DNA from: Cocos nucifera
Taxonomy: Eukaryota; Streptophyta; Magnoliopsida; Arecales; Arecaceae
Length of the DNA: 64,000 nt
Direction: 5' to 3'
Assembly: GCA_006176705.1 (NCBI GenBank)
Contig: QRFJ01007186.1
Coordinates: 35,190-99,189, forward strand
The translations under genes were made by a program, and so were the position numbers. The notes beneath the pieces were generated by a model that was not told where the DNA came from, made no database searches, and saw nothing but the letters and a program-made list of their open reading frames with translations. This document shows positions 44,804-56,643 of this stretch, one piece after another (position 1 is the stretch's first letter; every line of letters begins with the position of its first letter).

Positions 44804-45122
44804 TCCTTCCTTCTTCTTCGGTTCTCATCTTCTTTCCCTTCGAGAGTCCTGGTTCCTTCCTCCTCGGGCTTTCGTCTTTCTTTCACTCGAGAGTTCTGGT
44901 TTCTTCCTCCATCCTTCCTGGTTTCGGGCATTCTTCTGCTTGGTCTTCATCATGCTCATCACCTCTTTATCCTTCTCGATCGACCTAGGTTAGTTCTTCC
45001 ATCCTTCTTTTTAATTATTCTAGCATCCCTTGCTTCTTATTCTCTCAGTTTTCCTTAAGGAGTTTTCTGCATCCTTTGCCTCTTAATTTTTAGGGATTTC
45101 TCTTGAATTTAGTTTGATCCAA

Positions 45123-45249
45123 ATGTCCTCTGGAACTTTTCAATCTACTGGTTCCTAGAGTTCGTCCAGTCCAACCTTTCTTGACCCCATCACTGTTATA
45201 GTAGTTCACACTGGAGACATGTCTCATCAACCTTTCGTGCCGGACACCA
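45123..45249 (+). pseudogene. Antisense ORF of gypsy C, 5' part (before copia insertion)
   Basis: Starts ATG at 45123 (MSSGTFQSTGS, stop, SSS) and contains TGDMSHQPFVPDT as in D. The copia element inserts within the codon after PDT at 45249. The reading continues at 53287 after the 5-bp duplication CACCA. There is one stop at the Trp position of copy D's TRWSLS. Confidence 0.7.
45245..45249. repeat. Target duplication of copia-2, left copy (CACCA)
   Basis: CACCA at 45245-45249 is repeated at 53287-53291. The intact homologous site in copy D (56757-56768, GGACACCATTCC) has it once. Confidence 0.9.
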
Positions 45250-46600
45250 TGAAGGAACCAGATCTAGAATTTTATGGGTAGATCTTGAAACTTTTTCAAG
45301 ATCATGCAGTAGAAGACTTAAATAAATCAAATATTTATTTAAATAAATATATAAAAACTTAATCTTAGATCTATTACATGATTAAGGCATGATATTAAAT
45401 CAAAAATTAAAATCAAACAAGATCTTTTAACCAAATAAAAATAAGAGTAAACCAATCCAATTAAATAAGGCCCTAATTCATTTAAAAAATTAATTAAATT
45501 AGATTAAATTATATTTAATTTTAATTTAATTTTCTAATCAAATTAGAAAATTAGGTTGACCCGAGTCCTAGTTAGACTAGGACTAGTTCATCCTTTCACT
45601 TGACTTATCCAATAAGCCAATTGAATTTGATCCAATAAAGCCCAAACCATATCTAATTAAATCATATTCAATTAAGCTTAATCTCAGCCTTCTAGCTTAA
45701 TCAAATTAAGTTAATTAGCAATCGAATTGCTAATCGATCCTCCTATAATACTTGCACTAGGTTAAACATCAATCGTATTGATCGTTTAATCCTAAAATGA
45801 TTCTAAATCATTGATCAACCATTTGATTAGAATGTGAACTATGTGTGTGACTTCATAGGTCCGAACCTAAGCCGGTAGCATAGGAATAATTTTTTGTACC
45901 AATTGAAATGACCATCTAGCAATGATATCCGATGGCCAGATAGGTCGAAAGGTGTAGAACACCACCCTTAGAACCCATGCGAATGTAGTTTCCATATAAT
46001 TCATCCCCTTGACCACAATGCTCATAGGACACCTTAGAGTTCAACTGTCAACCCTGATCAGGTTGTCGACATTGTATTTCAAAATATCAAATCCATCTGA
46101 TGGATTACCCTAACCAAGGTTTTGCTATATTGAAATACAGTGATACATTCTTCTCCAACCCTTGGAGTGCTCAATTCCATCTTGATCACACTCCGATTTT
46201 GCAAGTACTTGATTGTGCCCAGAAGCCTTCCATTGCTGAATTAGAAATTCAGTTAGTCCGTTACCATAGCATAGTGAGTAGCTTGTAAATCATCAAGGTG
46301 ATCTCAGGTCTAAGGGATACTTATACCTATATTCCATCAAAAACATTCTCGACAGCATAATACTCTAGAGTTGGTCACGTTCAATGATGATGTACCCATA
46401 CATCTCACCTGTATGCCATACCAGTGTCACCATACTCCTTGGTTAAGAGGACAACCAACCTATAAGGCATATAGCGCATTAGAAGATGTAAATTTATGAT
46501 AAAAAAAGATGCCAAAATATTTTTTATTAATTAATAAATCAATTATAATATCTCAACTGTCAGCAGGCTGACGATTGGCTTTAGAACATAATTCCCAACA
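45250..46600 (-). repeat. 3' LTR of copia-2
   Basis: 1351 bp, from TGAAGGAACCAG to AATTCCCAACA. Compared with the right LTR it lacks about 130 bp after CATATAGCG (near 46480) but keeps the 5' segment that the right LTR has lost. Confidence 0.85.
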
Positions 46601-47410
46601 ACTTTCACTTCTCCTAAAGCCACTCAGCACAGTATCTAATACCCATCTTTGACTTATGGTTGTCGAACTCCTTGATTGCCTGGCTTTAGTGAAGGGGTCG
46701 GCTAGGTTCTCCTTTTCATCGATCTTCTAAAGGTCGATGTCTCCATGATCTCATGGACCAAATAGAAGCGATGCAGAATGTGCTTTGTCCGTTGGTGTAC
46801 CTTCGGTTCCTTTGCTTGAGCTATGGTGCCTGTGCTATCACAGTAGAGCAGGACTTGACCATCAATGGAGGGTGCTACTCTAAGCTCAGTGATGAACTTC
46901 CTCAGCCACATTGCTTTCTTTGCTGCATTTGATGTTGCCATGTACTCTACTTCGCAAACAGAGTCAGCCACTGTATGCTGGTTGGAACTTTTCCAGTAGA
47001 TGGCTCCACCATTTAGAGTAAAGATATACCCCAACATATTTTTACTGTCATCATGGTCAGATTGAAAGTTGGAGTCGTAAACCCCACAAGCATTAGATCT
47101 GACTCACTATAAATCAACCATTGGTCCTTAGTATTTCTAAAATACTTAAGGATGGCTTTAACCACCTTCCAGTGATTTTCTCCAAGGTCAGACTGGTATC
47201 TACTCACTACTCCTAGTAAGTATGCAATGTTTGGTCTTGTACATGTCATTGCATACATAATAGACCACACTACCGAAGCATATGGAATTCTACTCATACG
47301 CTCTCTCTCTTTAGAAGTTGTCGGACAATCCTTCTTAGAGAGAGAAATTACTTGGTCTATCGAAAGATAGCCCTTTTTGAAATTCTCCATGCTGAACCTC
47401 TTCAGCATAG
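46601..47410 (-). pseudogene. Copia-2 RNase H, broken
   Basis: The minus strand reads FSMENFKKGYLSIDQVISLS, SRIPYASVVWSIMYAMTCTR and LKYFRNTKDQWLIYSESDL (47013-47408), then in another frame NGGAIYWKSSNQHTVADSVC, AAKKAMWLRKFITEL and LLYCDSTGTIAQAKEP plus HQRTKHILHRFYL (46702-47037). The C-terminal end up to the PPT is shortened and frameshifted (around 46690-46720). The RNase H wording with the CD.TGA.A.A.EP motif is typical of Angela/Tork-type copia. Confidence 0.8.
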
Positions 47411-48330
47411 TTTTTATGTACGTGAACTAAGATATACCAAGCATCCTTTTAGATCTATCCCTATAGATCTTCATCCCTAAGATGTAGGATGCTTCACCAA
47501 ATTCCTTCACAGAGAATTGTGATGACAATTAGACTTTTATTTCTTGTAGTGCAGGGATGTCATTTCCAATTAAGAGAATGTCATCCACGTACAAAATAAG
47601 GAATACCATTACTGGACTATTTATCTATTTATAAATGCAGAGTTCTTCTCCATTCTTAACGAAGCCATACGTTTTGATCACTTTATCAAAATGCAAATTT
47701 CAACTCCAAGATGCTTGCTTTAATCCATAAATGGATCTCTGAAGCCTGCACACCTTGGACTCTCTATAGATATGAACCCCTCAGACTGTATCATATACAC
47801 CTCTTTGGTTAGCTCTCCATTTAGGAAAGCCATCTTCACATCCATCTGCCAGATCTCATAGTCCAGGTGGGCAGCTATTGCAAGCATTATCTGAACGGAT
47901 TTGAGCATTGCCACTGGAGAGAATGTCTCATCAAAGTCAATATCACAATGTTGACTTGGCAACCAGATGGGCTTTATAGGTCTCCACCTTTCCGTCTACG
48001 CCTCTTTTTCTTTTGAATACCCATTTACACCCAATAGATTTAGCCCCTTCAGGTGGGTCAACCAATGTCCATACATCATTGACCTTCATGGAATCCATTT
48101 CGGATCTCATGGCTTCTAGCCACTTCTCAGAGTTCGGTCTCTGCATCTCATCCATATAAGTGATCAGGTCCTCATCGTTCTCATTGAGTTTGATGGGATC
48201 ACCATTATGGACAAAGAATCTATAGTATCTGTCCAGATGGCGTGGTACACTACTGGATCGCCTTAATGGTGTGGGTTCACTAGGCTTCGGGAAATGATCT
48301 GATCAAATTCAACTAAGGTTCAATATTCTA
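47411..48330 (-). pseudogene. Copia-2 reverse transcriptase, broken
   Basis: The minus strand reads MDSMKVNDVWTLVDPPEGAK, GCKWVFKRKRGVDGKVETYK, then FDETFSPVAMLKSVQIMLAI, YEIWQMDVKMAFLNGELTKE and VYMIQSEGF, with a YVDD motif at about 47583-47597 (plus strand ATCCACGTACAA). Frameshifts lie near 47950 and 47740. It polymerised element cDNA in its active ancestor. Confidence 0.8.
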
Positions 48331-49600
48331 TGTCGGACTTTCTATCTATTGAACTTCATCAAGTTCAACCTTAGAGACAACAGTTCCTTCACTAAGGAAC
48401 TCCTTTTTCAAAAAGATTGCCCTAAGGCTGAGAAACACCTTTTGTTCATCAACATAGTAGAAATAGTATCCTTTGTTCTCTTTTGGGTATCCTATGAATG
48501 TACACTTATCAAACCTAGGTCCAAGTTTGTTTGTAACTAACCGTTTGACATAAGCTAGGCACCCCCAAACCCTAAGGTGTGAAAGTGTTGGCTTACGCCC
48601 TATCTATATCTCATATGGGGTTTTAACTACAAACTTACTTGGAATCCTATTTAGTAGGTAACAAGTCGATTCAAGTACATATCCCTAGAAGGATATCGAC
48701 AAGCTGGCAAATCCCATCATGGATCAAACCATGTCTAATAGAGTTCGATTCCTCTTTTTAGACACACCATTATGATGTGGTGTTTTAGGATGAGTTCATT
48801 GAAAGAAAATTCCATTTTCTCCTAGATATGTGAGAAACTCATCAGAGAGGTATTCTCCTCCTCGATCAAATTGAAGAGTTTTAATACTCTTTCCAGTTTG
48901 TTTTTCTACTTCACTTTGGAATCGTTTGAATATTTCAAAAGAATTCGACTTATGTTTCATCAGATAGACATATCCATATCTGGATAGATCATCTGTGCAG
49001 TGATGAAGTGGACATATCCACCTCTAGCATTTATGCTCATTGGACTACATACATCAGTATGTACTAGATCTAAGAGCTCATTGGCTCTCTCACCTTTTCC
49101 AGTAAAAGGTGACTTGGTCATTTTACCAAGAAGACAGGACTCACAGGTTGGAAGTGATTTACAATTACTAACTTTGAGGATTCTCTCTTGAGTCAACCTA
49201 TTTATCCTATTCTTATTTATATGTTCTAGTCTATAGTGCCATAAGTTGATATCTGAAACACTATCTAATCCATGCTTGCCAGTAGAATATACTACATTAA
49301 TAGGTTGTGATAACATATATACACCATTGTTCAATTGTCCATAGAAAGTAGTAACACCATTCACAATGACATTACAAACTCGTTTCTTTATTGAAATTTC
49401 ATAATTGTTCATTGCCAAAAGGCTTACAGAAATGATTTTTAAAAGGAAACTAGGACAGAAATGACAATTAATAAGAACAATGGTATGAGATTCAAATATA
49501 AGTTTCAAAATTTTTAAAGATAGAACTAGAACTGGTCTTCCATCTCCAACGTTCAGGAATCTCTCACCTTGCTCGAATCTTTTATTGACCTGCAATCTCT
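48331..49600 (-). pseudogene. Copia-2 protease end and integrase, broken
   Basis: The longest open part (48960-49595, 211 codons) has GVYMLSQPINVVYSTGKHGL, the pre-integrase zinc motif (LWHYRLEHINKNRIN with CESCLLGK) and KMTKSPFTGKGERANELLDL followed by VHTDVCSPMSINARGGYVHF. It then frameshifts near 48990. The remaining core (48840-48960: LRSDRGGEYLS-like, GFLTYLGENGIF-like) and the C-terminal region (48470-48600) are in other frames with stops. Confidence 0.75.
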
Positions 49601-50570
49601 ACAACGAATTGCAAATATGGTAAGGGCTATCGGTATCCAATACCCAGTCGGTAATATCATAAATAGAGAAATTGCAAGGTGTTATCATATAAATATCTTT
49701 TCTAGCAACAACTTGCTTCTTTCTCTACCTGTTCGAGTCTAGGGAGGTATTGAGGATAGTTCCTCTTCTAGAGCCCCCGCTTCTTGCAAAAGAAGCATTC
49801 AGCTTAACTTTTATCGAGTTTGATCTACCTGGTCTGGTCCTACACTGATGTCCCAGCCTGAACTTCTTTGTTTTCTTTTTCTTGTTCTTCTTTCCTCTAA
49901 AGGGTCGAGAACCAGAAGACGAACCTCCCACTAAGTTCACCGACTCTTTATGAAGCTGGTGATCCTTCTCAAAGTTTTGAAGTAACCCTAGTAAGCCATG
50001 GTAGTTTACTTCAGGCTTTGTCATTCTGTAATGAGTAAGAAAAGGAAGATAGAACTTTGGCAGCGAGTTGAATATTGCATCTTTCCTAAGTTGTTCATGC
50101 AAGGGAAAGCTGAGTTTGCTCAAGCTCTCTATCAGCTCGATCATGTATAGTACATGATCAGTGACAGAGGCTCCATCCCACATTTTGGCATTGAAGATGG
50201 TGCAACTAGTCTTGTGCCTCTCAACGTCATCGGATGTGCCAAAAGAATCCTCCAACACTTGGAGCATTTCATTTGGCCGAGCTATCTCAAACCTGCGATT
50301 GAACTCATCGCTCATCATAGCCAGCATAATGGAGCGCACTATGGTTCGATCACTGAGCCACTTTTGATAAGTGTCTCTGATTGTTCCACGTGCATTAGCA
50401 GCCGACTCCTTATGTGCAGGATCCATCAACAGATGTAGGATCCGTTCATGCTCCAAGATAATCTTCAACTTTCGGTACCAACTATCAAAATTGGGTCCCA
50501 CCAACTTATCATTGTCCAATAATGATCGGAGCGATAGAGAAGTGGCCATGTCTGCACAAAGAAAAACCAA
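49601..50570 (-). pseudogene. Copia-2 gag, nearly intact N-terminal 240 codons
   Basis: From an ATG at 50570 (a better family start is MATSLSLRSLL eight codons on) the minus strand reads LLDNDKLVGPNFDSWYRKLK, HLLMDPAHKES, TIVRSIMLAMMSDEFNRRFE and LSKLSFPLHEQLRKDAIFNS, then LLGLLQNFEKDHQLHKESVN. This is the copia Gag layout. A frameshift near 49830 puts the zinc knuckle (CFFCKKRG..KRNYPQYL, last Cys replaced by Tyr) out of frame. The protein would assemble the virus-like particle. Confidence 0.8.
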
Positions 50571-52134
50571 AATCTAATTAGTAATTGATTCATTAAACCT
50601 AAAGATTTAGACTTTAATCAAAAGATTTCTCCCACTATTTTATTCGAATTGGTAGCTTCTACTTTCAATTCGAGGAATTACCCTAATTTCTTAGTGGGTG
50701 CTATAATCCACATAGACTGCACACGAGCCCAACTTTGGTTGGCCAACCCATGTACATCTAAGGGTAGGTTCATAATCAATTGTTTCTCCAAACAATTTCT
50801 AGTAATTAAATTTTGCCCCAGCCCCTGATCAGTTGGCTTTAGCCTGCTCAGAAAAGGGTCCAACTAGGTCCAACCATTAACATGACTATACTCAGGCCTA
50901 ACTTTGGTTAGCCCACCTGATCACCATTTAGAAAAATGTATCAAACAGATCATATAATGAATGATAACTCCATCAACCAATAAGCACTAGACCTTTGGGC
51001 CTCCAATGATTATCCAACTAATGGACCCATTATCATCCACTTTAATGGGAGGCTATAATCTAGTTATCATATAACTATTTCATTTTAGGGACCTAATAAT
51101 TTTAGAGAATTTATTTATAGAAGTGAGTAGGTTAGATTAACCAGCTTATCATGACCATCCCACTAGCTTCACCAAGTCAGCTTAAGGGAGACCACTAATA
51201 GGCTATCTCGGAACACCTAAATCAGTCACACTGATTTACCAAGCTGACATGGGTCAGCTTGAATAGTCACGTGATTCAATCAAAACATAATCTCACCAAA
51301 AGCCTAGGTAAGTTCGATCGATGGGAGGGTCTGCCAAAGCTTGCCTTAGACACTATCAGAAATGGTAAGCAGGTTGCCAATTAAGAACTATCGGTCTGGT
51401 TTACCTTAGACACCAACTGATTTAATTAGTTTCAATTAGATCAACCTAACAGTTTGTACTAGACCGCACAGCCAAAAATTAAGTCCATCTTGGGTCTTGT
51501 TAAAGACATAGTCTTGACCAACTATAACTATTGTAATTGATCTAGAGAATCTTTGACCTAATCTAAGACATCAATTGATTAGATTTAGTCAATTCTCTAA
51601 TTAAGTCCATTCTTTAATCTAACCCTAGGTCTAACCCAATTAATGGACCTAATCCCCACTAACCCATTTAACCCAATGTGTTATGATTTGTCTTAGGATC
51701 TTCAATTTATAATCCTTGATCCTAATCAATCAACTTCTTAATTCTCAATTAAGTTTTGGGCTGAGGGTTGGGGTTCGGCTTTTCCAAAATAATTTTTATG
51801 TTTGTAAAATGGTTTTACAACTTGGTTCTATCAACCAAGTTGCATGTCTGATTCATAATCAATATGCAAGTAAAATAAACATAAAACTACTTTAGATCTA
51901 ATCTAAATAGGTTCATGTAATTGAAATAGTTTCAATAATAATCAATCATAAATCTCCCTAGATCAAATCTAACATATTTATGATGATTAAAATTATATTA
52001 AAATAAATTTAATTAGATCATAAAATCTCTTAGATCTAATCTAAAATTTTATGATCAATATTTTAGATCAGCACGTACTAGGACAATCTATTCACTATAA
52101 GGGGTAAACCTTACAGCAGGACAACCTTATGGCA
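50571..52134 (-). other. Copia-2 leader, PBS deleted
   Basis: AT-rich leader homologous to 40719-42540. It ends at ..ACAACCTTATGG and jumps into the middle of the LTR at about 52135, so the PBS and about 310 bp of the LTR are missing. Confidence 0.7.
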
Positions 52135-53286
52135 GTCCTAGTTGACTTATCCAATAAGCCAATTGGACTTGATCCAATCAAGTCCAAAAAAAATCTAATT
52201 AAATTATATTTAATTAGACTTAATCTCAGCCTTCTATCTTAATTAAATTAAGTCAATTAGCAATCAAATTGCTAATCGATCCTCCTGCAACACTTGCAAT
52301 AGGTCAACCATCAATTGTATTGATCGTTTAACCCTAAAACCATTTTAAATTGCTGATCAACCATCCAATCGGAATGTGAACTCTAATGTGTGTGACCTCG
52401 TAGGTTCGAACCTAAGCTGATAGCATAGAAATAAAGTTTTGTACCAATCGACGTGACTATCTAGCAATGATACCCGACGATCGGATAGGTCGAAAGATGT
52501 AAAACACCATCTTTAGAACCCATGCAAATATAGTTTTCATATAATTCATCCCCTTGACCACAATGCTCGTAGGATACCTCAAAGTTCAACTATCAACTCT
52601 GATCAAGTTGTCAACATTATATTTTAAAATATTAAATCTATCTGATGGATTACCTTGGCCAAGGTTTTGCTATATTGAAATACAGTGATATATTCTTCTC
52701 CAACTCTTGGAGTGGTCAATTCCATCTTGATCACACTCCGACTTTGCAAGTACTTGACTGTGCCCAGAAGTCTTCTATTGTTGAATTCGAAATTCAATTA
52801 GTCCAGTACCAAAGCATAGTGAGTTGCTTAAAAGTCACTGAGGTGATCTCAGGTCTAAGGGATACTTATACCTATATCCCATTAGAGATATTTTTGATAG
52901 TAGAATGCTCTAGAGTTGGTCATGTTCAATGATGATGTACCCATACATCTTATCCGTATGTCATACTAGTATTCCCATACTTCTTGGTTAAGAGGACAAC
53001 CAACCTATATGGCATATAGCGACCTATGCTCGATAGATGCTATTATCCTAATTAACAGCCTATCATTTACTCGTGAATAAATTTAAGGACTAATCGATAA
53101 ATCCTCTTTTTATTGAAACTAAACAGTCCTAAGGACTTCATCACAATAATGGAGTTCATTAGAAGATGTAAACTTATGATGAAAAAGATGCTAAAATATT
53201 TTTATTAATTAATAAATTAATTATAATTATAAAATAGCTCAACCGTCAATAGGCTGATGATTGGCTTTGGAACATAATTTCCAACA
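52135..53286 (-). repeat. 5' LTR of copia-2, truncated on its inner side
   Basis: Aligns with 45585-46600 of the left LTR from TTGACTTATCCAATAAGCC onward and ends AATTTCCAACA. It contains the approximately 130-bp section (53020-53155) missing from the left LTR. Confidence 0.8.
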
Positions 53287-54889
53287 CACCATTCCTTGCA
53301 TCTTGACCCCGAACGATCTTTCCCTAATTAGAATTCAGTATGAGATCCCTCAGGAGTACGACCTTGAACTTTCCACATTGAGTGACCGAGCGAGTTCTCC
53401 TCTTGTTGGTCGATTCTGCCTATATTTAGAAACTCTACATGCCGGACTCTGACTTCCGCTCCCTCCATTTGTAGTTGCTCTTTTTTGGTTTCTGACCATC
53501 TTCCTTGCCTCTGTAGCACCAAATTCTTTTAGGTTTGTGATAGGATTTCTTTTCCTCTATTATCTAGCCGAGGTCCATCCGACCATTTCACTCTTTAGGA
53601 ACTTTTATACTTTCAAGCGCCATCCTTCTGTGAAGGATTGGTGGTACTTTCTCGAGTTTGGCAAGAAGGGGTTACTGAAAGGTGCTCCTTCTTCCATTCA
53701 CAACTGAAGAAAAAAATATTTTTTTGTGGACAGTCCGATCTTGCAATTAGATCTTCCTTTTTGGGGTCACATTAGAAAGTCAGTCCGCTGAGCTCCTAGC
53801 TTCTTAGATAGTGCCGACCTTGATTCCTTCAATAAACTCAAAGCGTATCGAGCTCCTCTTCTTCTCGATCTTCTGAAAGAATAGATCTTGTTTAACCTAG
53901 GTTTGAGTCCCCTTGACCATGCCGGTACATTTTTTACTTTTTGGATTCACTCGATTTCATATTTGGGTACTATTGTGATTCCTTTCTTGTTGCAAAAATG
54001 GATACTGAAACTGCCGCAATGCTTGCAAAGGGGCTTTACATCCAAAAGAGGAAACGAAAAGTGCCAGGTGGTAGTTTGAAGAGGGTGAAGGTCCATGCTT
54101 CAAGCTCCATGGCCCCCACTATCACTGCTGCTGCTTTCGAGGTTGCCGCTAGTGCTGAGGTTCTTCCAACTATTGAGGTCGGCACTATTGATGCGGATTC
54201 CATGGCCTCTATGCCCTCGGGCCTTACCAATGGGGATCAAGCTTCGAAGCTTCTTACTAAGGGAGAGATGAGGGAAGGGAAGAAGAAAAAGAAAGCTATC
54301 GCGAAGACACGTAAGGCTCACTTTAGTGAGCCGAATGATGACAGTGATGAACAAGGAGAGCATCCTTTCGATGACCCAGAGATCGTCCAGGCTTTTAATT
54401 GATAAATTTGCCATGCCGGAGGTGGACCGCATGGCCGACCTTGAACTGTGGCAGCTCATCTGGGGTTCTCCCAAAACTCTCCTCAAGGTGATTGCTTTGT
54501 TGCCCAACTTCTTCTCTTATCTTCTGCTTTTTTCTTCTTCTCTCTTCTCTTGTTCTTCTTCCTTTTCTTTTTTTTTTTTTAACATCAATCATTTATTGCA
54601 GTTGGGTCACCAAATGCTCACCCACATCAAGAGGGCACACCATTTGGAGGCAGAGGTAGAGAAGGTCCAGGAGGATCTTCGAGCCAAGGTCAGTCGCATT
54701 CAGAAAAAGATTGGTGAAGTTAAGCATCTTGTGGAGGAGAAGATGGCGAAAATCGAGAAAGTCTTTAGGGTGCACTCAGGAAGGAGGAGTTCATCTTGGT
54801 TGGACTTAAGGCTACACTAGCTCTGAAGGAGGAAAGGAAGAAAGAAGCTAAGATCAAAGTTGCTGAATTGGATGCTCGGATGGTAAATC
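53287..54889 (+). pseudogene. Antisense ORF of gypsy C, 3' part
   Basis: Continues exon 1 (ILTPNDLSLIRIQYEIPQEY, RFCLYLETLHAGL, LFRNFYTFKRHPSVKDWWYF), with stops after HAGL, SIHN, KSVR and LLKE. Intron 1 is 53925-53996: the donor GT is kept but the acceptor AG has become AA. Exon 2 starts MDTETAAMLAKGLYIQKRKR and is open for 153 codons with a basic KRKRKVPGGSLKRVKV cluster and an acidic EPNDDSDEQGEHPFDDPE run; a frameshift follows near 54395. Intron 2 (54488-54600) is GT..AG with a 13-T run before the acceptor. Exon 3 coiled coil (HIKRAHHLEAEVEKVQEDLR) breaks off at 54889 where gypsy D inserted. Confidence 0.7.
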
Positions 54890-56045
54890 TATTGGTGCAG
54901 AATCTGGTTGACGCTTGATCGAGCTAAAGTTGATGAAGAAGAGGTCACCGTCGGTGATTTACAAAATAAAGTTTCATCTGGAGTCGGTGGTGGTGGCTCT
55001 GGCAGAACCCTCCGAAGATCAAGTTAGCTCTTCTGGCCAGCAGAAATGGAGTGCTTAGGAAAGAATTCAGTAGAGTTTTGGGAAAAAGAAGAGAGCTTAG
55101 AGAAAACGTATCTGTGGGATCCCTTTTATAGATGGAGCCTGTAATAAACTTGAAAGTGATAGCCATAACCATCGGGTAATGAGCCGCACAGGACCATGTG
55201 AAGTTTGTTACGGAGAGTAGTGTCCGTTGTCATCATATGCCCATTCGTTCTAATTTAATAGTCGATGTTCGGAGGAGCAGGTATTGGTTGGTGAAGAGCT
55301 TTGACATATATCAATTTCAGAGGAGTTCGGACTCCTCTAAGTTGTTTATGAGTAAGTTGATTCATGCCATGTAGAGAGCTAATTAAAAGGGGTTTGACTG
55401 AAAGAAACCACCTAGAGGAATACAACTAGAGAAGATCATTTGAGAGGAATGCTTGTTGAAATCTAGAAGTAATCCACTGGAGGAATTCGGATGGAGTTCG
55501 ACTGATGCAGAGGTCTGGCTGGTTGCAAGAGAAGTCTGGAAGGAGTTTGACTAATGGAGAAGTCCAAAAGGAGTCCAACTGATGGAGAAGTCCGATTGAA
55601 GTAGAAGTTCGGAAGGAGTTCGACTGAAGGAGAAGTCCGAAAGGAGTTCGACTGATGGAGAAGTCCGATTGAAAGAGAAGTCTGGGAGGAGTTTAACTGA
55701 TGGAGAAGTCTGGCTGCAAGAGAAGTCTAGGAGGAGTTTGGCTGAAGGAGAAGTCTGAAAGGAGTTTGACTGAAGGAGAAGTTCAGAAGGAGTTCGACTG
55801 ATGAAAAAGTCCGACTGAAGGAGTTTGATTGATGGAGAAGTTCGACTGCAAGAGAAGTCCAAAAAGAGTTCGACTAATGGAGAACTTCGACTGCAGGAGA
55901 AGTCCGGGAGGAATTCAACTAATGAAGAAGTCCGGAAGGAGTTCGACTGGCAGAGAAGTGGTGATTGAATCTCTTCTATGATTACAAATTACACTTGGTT
56001 GAGCATTAGACCGAACTTTGGTGGGAGCGGGGTTTAGCCCCAACA
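54890..56045 (-). repeat. 3' LTR of gypsy D
   Basis: About 1.16 kb, plus-strand start TATTGGTGCAGAATCTGG and end AGCCCCAACA. TATAAAAG on the minus strand lies at 55123-55130. The right half is dominated by a minisatellite. Confidence 0.8.
55500..55960. repeat. LTR minisatellite (28-bp type with 17-bp insert units)
   Basis: About 15 units of GGAGTTCGACTGATGGAGAAG and GTCCGACTGAAGGAGAAG alternate irregularly. The reverse complement corresponds to the regular 28-bp array at 1542-1737. Confidence 0.8.
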
Positions 56046-56360
56046 ATAGTTCCCCTACTCCCGAGTCTGAAATTCGAAGGAAGGGAGTAAAAAGGCAACT
56101 ACCAAAGTTTTTTCCTAGGTTCTACGATTATTGAAAAAAGCAAGGCATTTTGTCATCTTCCATATTGGCGCTAGAGTCCCTTTAACACAATCTGACCCAA
56201 AGAGATGGATTTTTGAAATTTCTGTCAAAGCGCTACTCAAGACACGGCACCATAAAGGCACTGTCTGTCGCCATTCTTTTGTCATGATGCTTGGGACATG
56301 CATCGCATGAAGAACTGTCGAGGTAGATCTACAATCATCAAGTTTCGAGCCACTTTCTGT

Positions 56361-56368
56361 TATTTAAG
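56361..56368 (+). promoter_or_regulatory. Conserved TATA-like box of aORF D
   Basis: TATTTAAG in CTGTTATTTAAGTCC, about 275 bp before the ATG at 56644. Confidence 0.5.
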
Positions 56369-56643
56369 TCCTTCTTCCTTTCCTTCGAGAGTCCTAATTC
56401 CTTTCTCCTCTGGCTTTCATCTTTCTTTCACTTGAGAGTTCTAGTTTCTTCCTCCATCCTTCCTGGTTCCAGGCATTCTTCCGCTTGGTCTTCATCATGC
56501 TCATCGCCTCTTTGTCCTTCTTGATCGACCTAGGTCAGTTCCACCATCCTTCGCTTCTTATTCTCTCAGTTTTTCTTAAGGAGTTTTCTGCATCCTTTAC
56601 CTCTTAATTTTCGGGGATTTCTCTTGAATTTAGTTTGATCCGG

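Larger units (their letters stand above)
45250..53286 (-). mobile_element. Ty1/copia element copia-2, complete ends, 8.0 kb
   Basis: Bounded by TG at 45250 and CA at 53286 and by the duplication CACCA, inserted in aORF C. The minus-strand order is partial 5' LTR (right), leader, gag, integrase, RT, RNase H, PPT (minus strand AGGAGAAGTGAAAGT at 46601-46615) and 3' LTR (left). The PBS and the first part of the 5' LTR are deleted. All genes are broken. Confidence 0.9.
43653..54889 (-). mobile_element. Gypsy element C (LTR and antisense ORF), split by copia-2
   Basis: Same family and orientation as B. The LTR, PPT and aORF are present, then the sequence is interrupted at 45250-53286 by a copia element and at 54890 by gypsy D. 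No gag-pol of C lies in the window; it should continue beyond D, right of 64000, if it survives. Confidence 0.75.
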
